DNA of 64,000 bases. It comes from Candidatus Enterococcus courvalinii (GTDB lineage Bacteria; Bacillota; Bacilli; Lactobacillales; Enterococcaceae). Where the stretch lies: contig NZ_JAFLWI010000006.1 of the NCBI RefSeq assembly GCF_017315945.1, positions 233,410 through 297,409 on the forward strand. Reading direction: 5' to 3'. Both the position numbers and the translations under genes were made by a program. Position 1 is the first letter of the stretch. Each line of letters starts with the position of its first letter. The notes under the pieces were generated by a model. The model saw only the letters and a program-made list of their open reading frames with translations. It made no database searches and was not told the DNA's origin. Shown one piece after another: positions 8,993 to 17,050 of the stretch.

Positions 8993-9090
8993 TTTAATAG
9001 AAAAATACTTAAGTTATCATTTTTCTTCATTTGATTTTAATGTTAATATAATTCCAATGAGATTATAAAATAATTAGAAGGTGATTAACT

Positions 9091-9327
9091 ATGAAAAAAG
9101 AAGAAATCATTTTGGGACAAACTTATGAATGCCATGCGATCGGATTGAAAAAGAAAGTGACTGGTGAAATCATAAAAAAATTAGAGAACTCAGTGATTCT
9201 TTGTGTAGAAGAATACGATAGTATCGATCATGCAGAAGTTCAGGATAAAGCTGGAAAAGTAATGGCTAAGTATTCTGAAGTTTATCCTCAAGAAGCTTCA
9301 GAGTATTGTTTGATTGAAATTGCCTAA
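9091..9327 (+). CDS. Small DUF2187-like protein, paralogue of the gene at 27871
   Basis: The 78-residue cytoplasmic protein starts MKKEEIILGQTYECHAIGLK. It aligns with the 70-residue product at 27871-28083 (GK/QxYxCxxIG..., then VxGxI, a VVLV/VILCVE strand, and YxxxDH) and looks like a one-domain SH3-like beta barrel of the DUF2187 kind. AGAAGGTGATT precedes the ATG. Function is unknown. It is the first chromosomal gene after the transposon, whose end lies 98 bases upstream, so its native promoter may have been altered by the insertion. Confidence 0.7.
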   Translation: MKKEEIILGQTYECHAIGLKKKVTGEIIKKLENSVILCVEEYDSIDHAEVQDKAGKVMAKYSEVYPQEASEYCLIEIA

Positions 9328-9337
9328 TTCAGTAAGT

Positions 9338-9385
9338 AAAACCATTAAACACCTAGCAAAGGTGTTTAATGGTTTTTTTTTTTTT
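9338..9385 (+). terminator. Rho-independent terminator
   Basis: AACCATTAAACACC pairs with GGTGTTTAATGGTT across a short loop, followed by 13 or more T. It ends the small gene at 9091. Confidence 0.9.
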
Positions 9386-9483
9386 GAAAAAATGATTGTA
9401 GTGTTTATTTACCCTTTAAAATTTACCGAAGAATGGCTATACTGGGAACTAGTTTTATTGATTACTTGAAAGGAATGAAGAAA

Positions 9484-9921
9484 ATGGATATCCAAAAAAT
9501 TGAGTACGACTCAGAAAAATATCAACAAACGTTAAACTTGCGAAATAAAGTCATGCGCGCTCCACTGGGGTTAACGATTGAAGAAGAGGATTTTTCACAC
9601 GAGGCGGAGCAATACATTCTTGGAGCATTTGATGATGACTTCCTTTTAGGTGTTGGTGTGCTTAGTCAGAAGCTGGATGAATCAAAAATGAAAGTTGAGT
9701 ATCTATGTGTTGATTCGCAAAGGCAAAGTGCAGGTGTAGGTAAACAATTACTGATACATCTGGAACTTCATGCAAAAAAAGAGCAAGCCAAAAGAATCGA
9801 ATTAGAAGCGCGGGTAAGTGCTCAATCATTTTATGAAAAAATGGGTTACGTTGCGTATGGGGATACGTATTTGATGACGATTGCGCCAGTTGAGCATATT
9901 CGAATGGAAAAATTTTTATAG
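9484..9921 (+). CDS. GNAT family N-acetyltransferase
   Basis: The 145-residue protein has the GNAT fold: a beta-strand with VEYLCVDSQRQSAGVGKQLL around residues 78-97, where the QRQSAGVGKQL segment is the acetyl-CoA pyrophosphate loop (Q/RxxGxG/A), then IELEARVSAQSFYEKMGYV, typical of the last strand and helix. The substrate is unknown. The ATG at 9484, with AAAGGA 9 bases upstream, is preferred over the ATG at 9433. It stands alone between terminators. Confidence 0.85.
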   Translation: MDIQKIEYDSEKYQQTLNLRNKVMRAPLGLTIEEEDFSHEAEQYILGAFDDDFLLGVGVLSQKLDESKMKVEYLCVDSQRQSAGVGKQLLIHLELHAKKEQAKRIELEARVSAQSFYEKMGYVAYGDTYLMTIAPVEHIRMEKFL

Positions 9922-10057
9922 ATTAATTGAATAAAAAGGGAAAGCATAAGAAGAAAGTATAACTATTTTCTGTTACAAAATAAAAAGAGCAGGTCAAATA
10001 GTTGATTTCATACAATATTCAATTGAAGAATAGGAGTCTAATTTAGCTACCATGAGT

Positions 10058-10223
10058 ATTCTAAAAAATGTAATTTTTGACGATCTCGATTACTCTATTA
10101 TTAGAGCCTATTGATTCTTTTAGAATGTAGAACGTTTCAGACTTTAATAAAGCATGAAACGATTCTATCGGTGCGTTATCTGGAGATGTTCCTTTATGGA
10201 ACGCCTTCAGATAACGTTTTTTT
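10058..10223 (+). ncRNA. Candidate structured RNA ending in a strong terminator
   Basis: The 516-base gap between the GNAT gene and tmRNA contains a chain of pairings: ATTCTAAAA (10058-10066) with TTTTAGAAT (10118-10126); inside it CTCTA (10093-10097) with TAGAG (10102-10106); then CGTTTCA (10133-10139) with TGAAACG (10155-10161); then a large hairpin 10174-10216 with seven T. No downstream gene on this strand could be regulated by it, so a free small RNA is more likely than a riboswitch. No match to a named family is recognised, and no clear promoter was found. Confidence 0.4.
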
Positions 10224-10377
10224 GTTGAGATATAGATTCATTTACTTTAAGCAAGAAAAGGGCTCATTTTTTGATGATGTAGAATTTTCTCATTTTAAAG
10301 TGGTATATTTATCACTTCGTTTATGATTTAAATACAAAAAGTTTGTGTTTTGCTACTTTTCTCTATTTGACCAAAAT

Positions 10378-10406
10378 AAAAAAACGTTGATTGAACAACG
10401 TTTTTT
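10378..10406 (-). terminator. tmRNA terminator
   Basis: AAAACGTTG and CAACGTTTT form a short symmetric hairpin flanked by A- and T-runs on both sides, so it can work in both directions. It lies about 30 bases past the 3' end of tmRNA. Confidence 0.75.
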
Positions 10407-10437
10407 CGGATTATTGTTTGTCTCAACAATATAAATA

Positions 10438-10802
10438 TGGAGACGGCGGGAGTCGAACCCGCGTCCAAACACATCGCCACTTAAAAATCTACGTTCATAG
10501 TCAACTCATTTAAGGTTTCGCTTTACAACTTGCCGAGTGACAGGCATTTTGTATTGCTAGTCTGATGCGCTCTTTTTCAACTTACAGACGGAAAGTTGAA
10601 ATGTATCCCACTAAAGTTAGGACCCTTACTCGAGCACATGGGCGATACCGAGAGGATCTACGCTAACTGTTTTTAGGCAGCTAAAGCGTAAGAATAGTTT
10701 TCGTTTTTAGCAGTTATATTTAACTGTAACGTTTTAACGTAGACGTAACCTACGAAACGCAATTCAAGCTCAAACTGTGCCTGTCGAATCCGTAACGCCC
10801 CC
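10438..10802 (-). ncRNA. ssrA: Transfer-messenger RNA (tmRNA)
   Basis: On the minus strand the 5' GGGGGCG pairs with CGTCTCC at the 3' end, followed by discriminator A; CCA is not encoded. The T-arm GGTTCGACTCC and a D-like region give the alanine-tRNA-like half. The tag reading frame (10711 down to 10673) is GCT AAA AAC ... TAA, giving AKNENYSYALAA, ending in the ALAA degron seen by ClpXP. Pseudoknot-rich sequence lies between. tmRNA with SmpB rescues stalled ribosomes. About 365 bases is normal for Firmicutes. Confidence 0.97.
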
Positions 10803-10842
10803 GTAAAGTAACAAGGGTTACAGATGCATTATGCACAAAATC

Positions 10843-10870
10843 AGTATACCACATTTTCATTTATTTTCAA
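10843..10870 (-). promoter_or_regulatory. tmRNA promoter
   Basis: On the minus strand TTGAAA (10865-10870) and TATACT (10843-10848) are 16 bases apart, with a TG upstream of the -10 box. It lies about 40 bases before the mature 5' end. Confidence 0.75.
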
Positions 10871-10954
10871 TAAAAATGTGTTGTGTCTAAAATAGAAATC
10901 AAATCAGAGAGAGGATAAATCAGTTTCACTCTCTGAATCATGTGTAGTTTTATT

Positions 10955-10991
10955 AAAAACTCTCGAAGCACTACTACCTGCTTCGAGAGTT
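10955..10991 (-). terminator. Terminator of the efflux operon
   Basis: Minus-strand AACTCTCGAAGC pairs with GCTTCGAGAGTT, followed by TTT and more A/T. It begins directly after the stop of the transporter gene. Confidence 0.8.
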
Positions 10992-10993
10992 AG

Positions 10994-12343
10994 TCACTTC
11001 CTTTCTGGTTTTAAACTGAACAAGATAAGTGGAATCGCAATAGTCAAAAGAATACATAAAGTCATCACCCAAGTAATTCCAACAGTCATTGATGAAGGAA
11101 TTGTCACGATACTTATCATGATCGTAATTCCAATAGACGCAAACATTTGACGAAGTGTATTATTCAAAGCGGTTGCTTGGCTGATTTGTGAAGGCTCGAT
11201 GTCTTTAAAAGCCTCAGCTAGAGAAGGTGAAAAAATCAATCCAATTCCTAAGAGACAAAGCGCATAAGTCAAGGACAACAAAGCTAAATTGATTTCTACT
11301 CGTGAAAGAAAGAAGGGGATAAAGGATACGAGCATCAAAAAGCTGCCAGTTATGATTAATTTCTTTGGTCCATGCTTGTCGTAAATTCGTCCAACAATAA
11401 TCGAAGAAAAAGCGTTCAAAATCGCTCCTGGTAATAAGATAAGACCAGCCGTCAAACTATCAACTGCAAGCGCCATTTGAGCAAAGATGGAGACTAGCTG
11501 TCCTAACCCAACCAAAATGATATAAGCTAGAATACTAATGCCAGTCATTTTTACAAAAGTGGGTTGTTTTAGTAAATGGATATTAATTAGCGGTTTTTTC
11601 ATGCGTAATTGTCGTTTCAATAAAATCCAGCCAATCAAAAGTCCCAAAATAAAAAGAAAAATACCTAGGACCAGTTGGCTTTTCATCATAGTGATACTTA
11701 ACATAATAAACGAGATAGATAAGAAAGATTCGATGACCGAAATAAAATCGATCTTAACTGATTTTCGCTGAGAATAGTTAGGAAATCGCCAAAAGCTGAT
11801 GAGAAGGATTAAGAGCATGATTGGTAAGATACTAATAAATAAGTAGCGCCAATTTAAATAATTCAAAATGATTCCCGCAATTGTTGGCCCTACGGCAGGT
11901 CCAAAAGCAATGACAAAAGTAGAGAGGCCCATAATCATGCCACGCTGGCTTGGAGGGTAGATCGTCATCATAGTAGTCATTTGAAAAGCCATCAAAAAGC
12001 CACCTGCTGCAGCTTGCAGTAACCTACCTAATAATAAAAACCAAAAATTCGGTGCGATTGCACCAATTGACGTTCCCACAGTAAAAGCAATCAATAAGGA
12101 TAAAAAGATGGTACGACTGGAGTATTTTTCATAAACATTAGAGGTCAGTGGTGTAACAACGCCAACCATTAATGTGTAGCCAGTTGTTAGCCATTGAACA
12201 GTAGTTAACGATTCTTGCATGATGTCTTTGAGTAATGGTAAAGCTGTAACCATCATTGTTTGACTCATCATACTGATAAATGTTGCTAGTAAGATGATGA
12301 TAGTAATCGATTTCCGATTTTTTACGAGAAGTTGTTTTTCCAT
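10994..12343 (-). CDS. DHA2-family MFS efflux transporter
   Basis: The 449-residue membrane protein has about 14 hydrophobic helices, as in the EmrB/QacA (DHA2) drug:proton antiporters. Family signatures visible are SQTMMVTALPLLKDIM in helix 1, WLTTGYTLMVGVVTPLTSNV, GRLLQAAAGGFLMAF and the antiporter motif C region GPAVGPTIAGIIL in helix 5. The substrate is not predictable. It lies 27 bases after a MarR-type gene in one operon, so it is likely induced when the regulator binds a toxic ligand. The spacing between GGAG and ATG is long, so translation may depend on coupling. Confidence 0.88.
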   Translation of the reverse strand: MEKQLLVKNRKSITIIILLATFISMMSQTMMVTALPLLKDIMQESLTTVQWLTTGYTLMVGVVTPLTSNVYEKYSSRTIFLSLLIAFTVGTSIGAIAPNFWFLLLGRLLQAAAGGFLMAFQMTTMMTIYPPSQRGMIMGLSTFVIAFGPAVGPTIAGIILNYLNWRYLFISILPIMLLILLISFWRFPNYSQRKSVKIDFISVIESFLSISFIMLSITMMKSQLVLGIFLFILGLLIGWILLKRQLRMKKPLINIHLLKQPTFVKMTGISILAYIILVGLGQLVSIFAQMALAVDSLTAGLILLPGAILNAFSSIIVGRIYDKHGPKKLIITGSFLMLVSFIPFFLSRVEINLALLSLTYALCLLGIGLIFSPSLAEAFKDIEPSQISQATALNNTLRQMFASIGITIMISIVTIPSSMTVGITWVMTLCILLTIAIPLILFSLKPERK

Positions 12344-12370
12344 TTTCGGTTCAGGTCTCCTTACGTTACA

Positions 12371-12793
12371 CTATTCGTTCGCATTAAATGCTTCATAAAC
12401 CAATTTTAATTGTTCAGTAAACTGTTCTTGATTGATCTCTGGGTGAGCATGAAAGAACGAAATCCACCATTCTTCCATTTCATTTCCTAGTTGTTCAGCA
12501 ATTTTTGTTCCTTTATCAGTTAAATCAATATGATAAGCACGTGATTCATTGCTTAGTGATCGAGTAATAATTTCTTCTTTTTCTAAAAACTTCAAATCTT
12601 TTGTCAATAAGCTTGGATCGATTGCCATCCGGCGCGCAATATCTTTTTGGATTTGATGAGGATTTTTTAGAGCAAACATAATAATATCTGTTTGTGTTGC
12701 CCTCAAAAAGTCAAAACTATTTTGATGGTTCCATGATTTTTTTGTTTGGCGATAAATGGCAGCTAAATATTTACTTAAATCTATTTCATTCAT
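12371..12793 (-). CDS. MarR-family transcriptional repressor
   Basis: The 140-residue winged-helix protein has the MarR core: recognition region around residues 55-75 (QKDIARRMAIDPSLLTKDLK) and the wing ITRSLSNESRAYHIDLTDKG near 83-102, flanked by N- and C-terminal dimerisation helices. A GTG at 12802 is inside the ribosome site GAGGTG, so the ATG at 12793 is chosen. A perfect 13-bp inverted repeat lies between its promoter and start codon, so it is very likely autoregulated and controls the adjacent efflux pump. Confidence 0.9.
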   Translation of the reverse strand: MNEIDLSKYLAAIYRQTKKSWNHQNSFDFLRATQTDIIMFALKNPHQIQKDIARRMAIDPSLLTKDLKFLEKEEIITRSLSNESRAYHIDLTDKGTKIAEQLGNEMEEWWISFFHAHPEINQEQFTEQLKLVYEAFNANE

Positions 12794-12816
12794 AAAAGTC
12801 ACCTCGTAAGTTTTAT

Positions 12817-12873
12817 ATAGACATATCCATTAGTGGATATGTCTATTAAAAGATTTTTTCTTTTTTTTGTCAA
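12817..12873 (-). promoter_or_regulatory. Promoter and palindromic operator of the MarR-efflux operon
   Basis: On the minus strand TTGACA (12868-12873) and TTTAAT (12845-12850) are 17 bases apart. Immediately downstream ATAGACATATCCA (12817-12829) and TGGATATGTCTAT (12834-12846) form a perfect 13-bp inverted repeat with a 4-base spacer, touching the -10 box. A bound MarR dimer here would block RNA polymerase. Confidence 0.8.
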
Positions 12874-12959
12874 TTTTTTGGATTCTCCTATTCGACTAGG
12901 CAATGATTGATTGAGTTGTTTGTTGGTATTTCGGACCGTTTCTTTTTCTCAATAGAAAG

Positions 12960-12996
12960 AAAAAAATCTCAAAACAGTCTTATCTGCTTTGAGATT
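12960..12996 (-). terminator. Terminator of the HAD phosphatase gene
   Basis: Minus-strand AATCTCAAAGCAG pairs with CTGTTTTGAGATT, then seven T. It starts about 25 bases after the stop of the gene at 13023. Confidence 0.75.
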
Positions 12997-13022
12997 AATT
13001 ACGGATTTTTTATTTTAAAAAA

Positions 13023-13796
13023 TTAAATCAAATCAAAATGTTTCAATGCGTGGACAATACCACCTTCAGTATTTTTCTTAGTAACGAAAGTCGCTAACTC
13101 TTTTAGTCCATCGTAGGCATTGCCCATTGCAATTTTATTGTCGCAAGCTTCTAGAAGGGCGAAGTCATTCGGTCCATCACCAAATCCAAACGTGGGGACA
13201 TTGGTCAATCCTAATTCGTCTTTTAGTCGCTTGACGCCAGCACCTTTAGAGATTCCTTTCTTTACGGTATCAATTGAATAAGGACCGTTTCGATAAAAGG
13301 TTAGTTCAGGAAACTGTTCATGGTAATATTCATCGCCACTTTGTGAAAGAATCAAGAGCATATTGATTTTATTTTCACGAAAAGCAAAAGGTTCAATTGG
13401 GGGGACTTCAGAATGAATGAAGTTATAGGCATCAATCATTATTTGGTTGTGGCCAGTGCACCAAATATTTTGGTGATTGTAGTACGAAAGTTCATGACCT
13501 TGTGACTGTACATGTTCATACATTCTTTGACATTCTTCTTCTGAAAAAAGTTCAGAATGGACTTCTTTTCCATCCACACGAATATAAGAGCCGTTCATGG
13601 TAACAGCTGAAGTGATTCCAGCATCTCCCATGATCTTTTGGATTTCGATTTCTGTTCTTCCAGTTGCAATGACAGGCAAAACGTGATTTTCTTTTAAGGT
13701 ATTCATAGCAGATGCAACTTCTGGGGTGATTGTTGAATGCGCATCTAGCAGTGTTCCATCTAGGTCAAAAAAAGTAATTGCTTGATAGTTTGACAC
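13023..13796 (-). CDS. Cof-type HAD-IIB phosphatase
   Basis: The 257-residue cytoplasmic phosphatase has HAD motif I FFDLDGTLLD (Asp nucleophile near residue 11), motif II VIATGR near 45, the Lys of motif III in KGISKGAGVKRL, and motif IV FGFGDGPNDF near 207. Members dephosphorylate sugar phosphates, FMN or PLP precursors; the substrate here cannot be told. A GTG start is used, with AAAGGAG upstream. Monocistronic, with its own terminator. A second member lies at 46673-47482. Confidence 0.88.
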   Translation of the reverse strand: MSNYQAITFFDLDGTLLDAHSTITPEVASAMNTLKENHVLPVIATGRTEIEIQKIMGDAGITSAVTMNGSYIRVDGKEVHSELFSEEECQRMYEHVQSQGHELSYYNHQNIWCTGHNQIMIDAYNFIHSEVPPIEPFAFRENKINMLLILSQSGDEYYHEQFPELTFYRNGPYSIDTVKKGISKGAGVKRLKDELGLTNVPTFGFGDGPNDFALLEACDNKIAMGNAYDGLKELATFVTKKNTEGGIVHALKHFDLI

Positions 13797-13940
13797 AAAA
13801 AAAACTCCTTTATCTTTTCAATAAACCTATCTTAACAAAGAATGAACAAAAGACAAACCTTTCATGAAGAATTATTGAATATATTGGTTCGTAAGACTAT
13901 TTGGAGTATACTAGAAAGAGAACTTTTTAGGAGGAAATCA

Positions 13941-14291
13941 ATGATTTTTTTAGTTGTAGGCGTTGCTTTAACGACTATTGGTATTTTCTTTCGCTTGTTT
14001 CCTTCCAAGGGAAACTTGCCATTTTATGGTTACCACTCACCGTTAGCTGCTAAAACAGATGAACACTGGCAGTTAGCCCAGAAAGTTAGTGGCAATTATT
14101 TTATTATTTTTGGCTTGATAATGGCTGTGATCGGCTATTTATTAAAAGTAACAGGAAATACGAATTACTTTTTGATTGAACTATTGGTATTAGTTTTTCC
14201 AATTATGCCGATCTTTATTTTAACGGAAAAAAAATTACAGAAATTTGACCAGAAATCCGGAGGGGATGACTATGAACATTTTAATGATTGA
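13941..14291 (+). CDS. SdpI-like membrane protein
   Basis: The 116-residue protein has three to four hydrophobic helices and the SdpI C-terminal family signature GYHSPLAAKTDEHWQLAQKV near residue 26. In Bacillus, SdpI is an immunity and signalling protein for a toxic peptide; relatives without a toxin are common. The ATG at 13941 follows AGGAGG and is preferred over 13842, whose extra 33 residues do not belong to the family. It overlaps the response regulator by 20 bases, so membrane protein, regulator and kinase are one operon. Confidence 0.82.
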   Translation: MIFLVVGVALTTIGIFFRLFPSKGNLPFYGYHSPLAAKTDEHWQLAQKVSGNYFIIFGLIMAVIGYLLKVTGNTNYFLIELLVLVFPIMPIFILTEKKLQKFDQKSGGDDYEHFND

Positions 14292-14988
14292 AGATAACCA
14301 ATCTGTTTCTGAAATGATGCAGATGTTTTTTTTGAATGAAGGCTGGGAGGCAACGTTCAAGTATGATGGGAAAGACGGTCTGGATGCGTTTTTAGAAAAT
14401 CCTGCACATTGGGACATGATCACACTTGATTTGAATTTACCAACAATGGATGGCATGGTTGTTGGGCGTGAGATTCGGAAAATCTCAAGTACAGTACCAA
14501 TCATTATGCTGACTGCACGCGATTCAGAAAGCGACCAAGTTATTGGGCTGGAAATGGGGGCAGATGACTACGTAACGAAACCATTTAGTCCACTAACTTT
14601 GATTGCACGAATGAAAGCTCTGCATCGTCGAAGCGAACTGGTCGATGCAAAAGAAGAAGCCAGTGAATCAGATAATCATTTCGACATTCAAACAGAACAT
14701 TTTAAAATGAATACCAAAACTCGTGAAGCTTATCTTGATGGTCAATTGATTGAAGGGTTGACGCCAAAAGAATTTGATCTTTTATTTACTTTGGCGAAAA
14801 AACCACGACAAGTTTTTTCAAGAGAACAGCTATTGGAATTAGTTTGGGATTATCAATATTTTGGTGATGAGCGAACAGTTGATGCACATATCAAAAAGCT
14901 TCGTCAAAAAATTGAGAAAGTCGGTCCACAAGTCATCCAAACAGTTTGGGGCGTCGGCTATAAGTTTGATGATTCTGGTGTTGCCTAA
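14272..14988 (+). CDS. OmpR-family response regulator
   Basis: The 238-residue protein has a receiver domain (1-120) with acidic residues E8/D9, the phospho-acceptor D53 in ITLDLNLP, the conserved Thr in MLTARD and Lys in VTKPFSP, and a C-terminal winged-helix DNA-binding domain (~145-235, LTPKEFDLLFTLAKKP, then DERTVDAHIKKLRQKI). The start ATG at 14272 lies 8 bases after GGAGGGG; earlier in-frame ATGs overlap the ribosome site. It is coupled to the kinase by TAATG and to the SdpI-like gene by overlap. Confidence 0.93.
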   Translation: MNILMIEDNQSVSEMMQMFFLNEGWEATFKYDGKDGLDAFLENPAHWDMITLDLNLPTMDGMVVGREIRKISSTVPIIMLTARDSESDQVIGLEMGADDYVTKPFSPLTLIARMKALHRRSELVDAKEEASESDNHFDIQTEHFKMNTKTREAYLDGQLIEGLTPKEFDLLFTLAKKPRQVFSREQLLELVWDYQYFGDERTVDAHIKKLRQKIEKVGPQVIQTVWGVGYKFDDSGVA

Positions 14989-16448
14989 TGCGTTATCTTT
15001 ATCAACAATTACTTGCTTTTTGTAGTATGATTGCCATGATTATTTTGATTGTCGGGGTTTCATTTACACAATTGACGAAGCAGACGATTGAAGAAAATAA
15101 TTACCAACAACTGTTTGGTTATGCGGAATCTGTTGAAAAAACCACACAAACATATGCCAATACGTTTCCACAGTTGAGTCAAGATCAGGCGTTTCAAAAT
15201 GCCTTGCTTTTGACAGAACAAGTGTTGACGGAGCAAAATGTCAATTTTATTTTTATTGATAAAAATGAACGACTTATTTATCCAACGGACGATTCTATGT
15301 TGGATTTTACGATTAGTCCAGAACAATGGAAAAATTTGCGCAACGGGGAACAACAAAAATTTACCGATCATAAAAATATTTTAGGGCAGCAACAAGCAAC
15401 CTCATATGCCCTAGTACCATTTAATTTAAACCATGAATTTTATGGCGCTTTGGTTGTGAGCCAACCCGCACGAAATATTGATAATAGTGTACGTTCAGTT
15501 ACGTTGAATCTTTTCAAAGGGTTTATTTTTTCCAGTATTGTTGCGATTATTGCTAGTTATGTATTTGCTGCGTTTCAGGTGAAACGGATCAATCGTTTGC
15601 GCAATGCAACCAAAGAAGTAACGAATGGAAATTTTGATGTCCAGCTACCTGTTCACGACAAAGATGAATTTGATGAGCTCGCAGATGACTTCAATAAGAT
15701 GACGAACTCGCTCAAAGAGTCGCAAGCAGAAATTGAAGAACAAGAGAATCGACGCCGCCAATTCATGGCAGATGCAGCACATGAGATGCGCACGCCTTTG
15801 ACCACGATCAATGGCTTGCTAGAAGGTCTTGCCTATGATGCGATTCCAGAAAATCAACGAGAAAATGCAATCAAATTAATGAAAAATGAAACGGAGCGAC
15901 TTATTCGTTTAGTCAATGAGAATCTTGATTATGAGAAAATCCGGACTGACCAAATCACGATGGTCATCAAGAAATTCAATGGAACGGAAACCTTGAGAAA
16001 TCTTGTGACGCAACTTGAAGCAAAAGCAGAAGCAGCTGGAGACACGCTGATTTTAGAAGCGCAGGAAGAAATTGATGTGTATGCCGACTATGATCGCTTC
16101 GTGCAAATCATGGTCAATATCATTCAAAATGCGATTCAGTTTACCGAGAATGGTCAAATTACTATTAGTATAGAAAAAGGTTATCTTGAAACGATTATTA
16201 AAATCAAAGACACAGGAATCGGCATCTCAGAACAGCAGATGAAAAATATTTGGGAACGTTACTATAAGGTTGATCCATCAAGAAAGAATACAAAATATGG
16301 TGAATCTGGCTTGGGATTACCAATTGTGCAACAACTAGTTCGTCTGCATAAAGGAAAAATCGAGGTCGAGAGTGAAGAAGGAAAAGGAACAACATTTACT
16401 GTCCGACTGCCAGATGTAGAAATAAAAGAAGAATCTCAAGAAAACTAA
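14988..16448 (+). CDS. Sensor histidine kinase
   Basis: The 486-residue membrane kinase has helix 1 at ~8-28, an extracytoplasmic sensor of ~145 residues, helix 2 at ~176-196, HAMP ~197-250, a HisKA domain with phospho-acceptor H265 in AAHEMRTPLTT, then HATPase with N-box NIIQNAIQF, G1 DTGIGIS and G2 GESGLGLPIV. It is the partner of the regulator just upstream. The signal is unknown; the SdpI-like gene in the operon suggests envelope or peptide stress, which is inference. A strong terminator follows. Confidence 0.93.
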   Translation: MRYLYQQLLAFCSMIAMIILIVGVSFTQLTKQTIEENNYQQLFGYAESVEKTTQTYANTFPQLSQDQAFQNALLLTEQVLTEQNVNFIFIDKNERLIYPTDDSMLDFTISPEQWKNLRNGEQQKFTDHKNILGQQQATSYALVPFNLNHEFYGALVVSQPARNIDNSVRSVTLNLFKGFIFSSIVAIIASYVFAAFQVKRINRLRNATKEVTNGNFDVQLPVHDKDEFDELADDFNKMTNSLKESQAEIEEQENRRRQFMADAAHEMRTPLTTINGLLEGLAYDAIPENQRENAIKLMKNETERLIRLVNENLDYEKIRTDQITMVIKKFNGTETLRNLVTQLEAKAEAAGDTLILEAQEEIDVYADYDRFVQIMVNIIQNAIQFTENGQITISIEKGYLETIIKIKDTGIGISEQQMKNIWERYYKVDPSRKNTKYGESGLGLPIVQQLVRLHKGKIEVESEEGKGTTFTVRLPDVEIKEESQEN

Positions 16449-16488
16449 AAAAAGCCAGAGGTGAAAATGTTCGCCTCTGGCTTTTTTT
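16447..16488 (+). terminator. Terminator of the SdpI-like/two-component operon
   Basis: AAAGCCAGAGG pairs with CCTCTGGCTTT, followed by a run of T, directly after the kinase stop. Confidence 0.9.
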
Positions 16489-16537
16489 GATGAGATCTAA
16501 TTAGTAAGAACAATTGAGTAAAGCACATAAAAATACT

Positions 16538-17050
16538 TTAGGAAGCATCTTCTAAATGATCAATATAGGGACTGTGGGCAATGATGGTATTATTGGTGAA
16601 CAGTAGGATTGTTTGGTTTTCTTGACGAGCTAACAAGCAAAGAATGTCTAACAATTCTTGAGTTTCGGTGATTGTTAGGTCGTCAAATGCGTCTTCCACA
16701 ATGATCTGTGTACGTTTAGCAAGTAAAGAATGCAAGAGTTGCAGTTTGATTTTTTCTAATAAAGAGAGTTCATCAGCTGACTGCTTTTCCCATGAGGAAT
16801 CAAGCTTCAATTGTGCCTGATAAGCGGAACTAGTTGATTTGATTTCTTTACTTGAAATATCTAGATAAACATGATCTTTCAATTTTAAATAAGGAAAAAT
16901 CGGCCAATTTTTTTGAATAATCGTGTAACCTGGCGTATCATCTAGCACTAAATGTTCTTTCCATTCATTAAGTAAATGTTGTTGTTTTTCTTTTGAACTA
17001 AGAATAACAGTAAGACAGTTGAAATGAGTCGTATTATTTGGTTGTTTCAT
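16538..17050 (-). CDS. Degenerate ABC-type ATPase subunit lacking the P-loop
   Basis: The 170-residue protein resembles the C-terminal two thirds of an ABC ATPase. IIQKNWPIFPYLKLKDHVYL (about residues 45-64) looks like the Q-loop and the following segment; DELSLLEKIKLQLLHSLLAK looks like the signature helix with LSGGE replaced by LSLLE; IIVEDAFDDL is a Walker-B-like strand with ED in place of DE. No GxxGxGKS/T P-loop is seen at the N-terminus, where the family has it; the sequence there is TVILSSKEKQQHLLN. It may be inactive or regulatory. The ATG at 17050 follows GGGAGG. It overlaps the permease gene by 17 bases. Confidence 0.55.
   Translation of the reverse strand: MKQPNNTTHFNCLTVILSSKEKQQHLLNEWKEHLVLDDTPGYTIIQKNWPIFPYLKLKDHVYLDISSKEIKSTSSAYQAQLKLDSSWEKQSADELSLLEKIKLQLLHSLLAKRTQIIVEDAFDDLTITETQELLDILCLLARQENQTILLFTNNTIIAHSPYIDHLEDAS

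Noticed and set aside
10111..10326. 71-codon frame on the + strand between the GNAT gene and tmRNA
   Set aside because: It runs through the arms and T-run of a strong terminator, and has no ribosome site. The region is better explained as structured RNA.
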